Shown: positions 31,910 through 32,759 of the stretch, one piece after another
Layout: each line of letters opens with the position of its first letter
Numbering within the stretch: the stretch's first letter is position 1
Assembly (NCBI GenBank): GCA_021732845.1
Contig: JAKFUF010000003.1
Location: 64,001-96,759 of the forward strand
Direction of reading: 5' to 3'
DNA from: Planctomycetaceae bacterium
Lineage (GTDB): Bacteria; Planctomycetota; Planctomycetia; Planctomycetales; Planctomycetaceae
DNA length: 32,759 nucleotides
Translations under genes and position numbers: made by a program
The notes under the pieces: generated by a model
The model's database searches: none
What the model was told of the DNA's origin: nothing
The model's input: the letters and a program-made list of their open reading frames with translations, nothing else

Positions 31910-32759
31910 ATGAATTGCCAACCAACGAACGCGGCGGAGGCGGTACAGCGCGTGGCTCAGGCGGGAAGTGGGATGCCAGAGACGAAGGGGCGGGCGCGGA
32001 AGCCGCGGAGCGACTGCAAGGTTTCCGAGCCGGATTTGTATGCGGCCATTGTGTTGCACCTGGGTGTCCTGAAATATGTCGCGCTGGCGGTGGGGCTCAG
32101 GCGGTGGAACGTGTACCGGCGGATTGCCCGCAATCCCCAATTGCAAACCGTCCTGGAGGCGGCGCGGGCGGTCGTGGTCAGCGTGGCTTGGAAACAGTTC
32201 GACAAGGCGCTGGCGGCGAAGGCCCCCTGGGCGATCATGTTCTTGATCAGCCGCGATGAAGGGTTGCCCGCGTCTTCTTATGAGCCACGGGAGGCTGGGG
32301 TGGCCACAACGGCTGAGTCCAAGACTCCCCAGGAAATTGAGCCACAGCCGGAACTGGCGAATGCCTCGACGTTGAAGCTCGTCCAGGCTTTGGAGCGCGG
32401 GGAGCGATGGGCCATCAAATATTGTCTGAGTCACCTGGAACCGGATGGACAGTGCGGCATCAACCGCTTGCGCCGGCGGGTCGAAGAATCGGACGAGGGC
32501 GAGGAGGAACCGGAGGTGGAAGAGACTGCCAGCGAGATGGAAGTCTTGGAGGATCCGGAGAAGATCCATGATTACGAACTGGCGACCAAGTACGTCGTCG
32601 CCAATTACGGGCTGCTGTCGGGGCGACTTGAACTGCCGCCTGCGCCCCCTGTCGCGAAGGCGGGTCCTACCGCGCCCCCGAGCGGTGTTTCCGCAGCCAC
32701 CGCGCCCTCCGTCGTGCAATCAGAACGGGTGGTGCTGACCCTGAAGCGGCCCGATGCCA
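31910..32759 (+). CDS. Phage small-terminase-like / HTH DNA-binding protein, 3' end outside window
   Basis: This frame is open without a stop to the right edge (283 codons visible). The ATG at 31910 has AAAGG nine bases upstream; an in-frame ATG at 31904 is an alternative. Residues about 41-100 (DLYAAIVLHLGVLKYVALAV, then GLRRWNVYRRIARNPQLQTV) look like a helix-turn-helix. They are followed by a KALAAKAPWAIMFLISR helix, the pattern of small-terminase-like proteins of phages and mobile elements. A second, related helix (QALERGERWAIKYCLSHL) occurs near residue 160, suggesting a duplicated motif. An acidic stretch near 195-225 and a Pro/Ala linker near 245-265 follow. Codon choice is GC-rich, unlike the AT-rich leader. 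Function as terminase, transposon or regulator is inference. Confidence 0.72.
   Translation, partial: MNCQPTNAAEAVQRVAQAGSGMPETKGRARKPRSDCKVSEPDLYAAIVLHLGVLKYVALAVGLRRWNVYRRIARNPQLQTVLEAARAVVVSVAWKQFDKALAAKAPWAIMFLISRDEGLPASSYEPREAGVATTAESKTPQEIEPQPELANASTLKLVQALERGERWAIKYCLSHLEPDGQCGINRLRRRVEESDEGEEEPEVEETASEMEVLEDPEKIHDYELATKYVVANYGLLSGRLELPPAPPVAKAGPTAPPSGVSAATAPSVVQSERVVLTLKRPDA

Noticed and set aside
31873-32259. A 128-codon ORF overlapping the edge gene in another frame
   Set aside because: Gly/Arg/Ala-rich and without motifs; the frame from 31910 is open to the window end, has a Shine-Dalgarno and recognisable helices.
31850-32719. A 289-codon minus-strand ORF opposite the edge gene
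   Set aside because: Arg/His/Gln-rich shadow, no start signal, and it runs through the promoter of the plus-strand gene.

Overview
This window reads as chromosomal DNA from a planctomycete (phylum Planctomycetota). The evidence is family content: two large secreted proteins combining a planctomycete-type cytochrome C domain with DUF1549 and DUF1553 (1911-5042 and 25944-29027, both minus), the end of a DUF1559 pseudopilin-like protein at the left edge, an SGNH hydrolase of a planctomycete-type subfamily, and many small exported Ala/Pro- or Gly-rich proteins. Base composition is GC-rich with strong third-position GC, so most long ORFs opposite real genes are shadows. No rRNA, tRNA, CRISPR array or complete transposon was seen.

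Layout. 1-5555: DUF1559 fragment, an ERI1-like DEDDh exonuclease, then (minus) a DUF2306 membrane protein, a 1043-aa cytochrome/DUF1549/DUF1553 protein and a small membrane protein. 5864-14790: a plus-strand block with the membrane protease FtsH, a secreted SGNH hydrolase, an AddB-like helicase/nuclease, and a COG4637-type AAA ATPase coupled by a 4-nt overlap to the remnant of a TOPRIM-like DUF4276 gene. That remnant loses family similarity after about 35 codons and runs through a terminator belonging to the opposite strand. 14936-19213: four minus-strand genes for exported proteins, three of them predicted lipoproteins, including two diverged paralogues. 19610-22189: an exported LolA-like protein, an 80-aa protein and a DoeB-like zinc deacylase. 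22190-22659: a non-coding stretch with a tandem repeat and a partial inverted copy. 22660-25901: an SCP2-type thiolase and three hypothetical exported or membrane proteins. 25944-29698: the second cytochrome/DUF1549/DUF1553 protein and a two-gene DUF4258 toxin-antitoxin-like pair. 29994-31600: a HemL-like class III aminotransferase with a small membrane protein. 31601-31903: a palindromic repeat cluster and a strong sigma70-like promoter. 31910-end: an ORF open to the right edge that encodes a phage small-terminase-like protein.

Genes that appear to work together are the surface-protein cluster at 14936-19213, the ATPase/TOPRIM pair (now apparently broken), the DUF4258 pair, and the aminotransferase with its small membrane partner. 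The rest look like independent housekeeping or lineage-specific genes. The most novel-looking items are the broken ATPase-TOPRIM pair with a structured inverted repeat in its leader, the duplicated surface-protein cassette, the repeat families in the gaps, and the edge ORF with its own promoter and operator-like palindrome.
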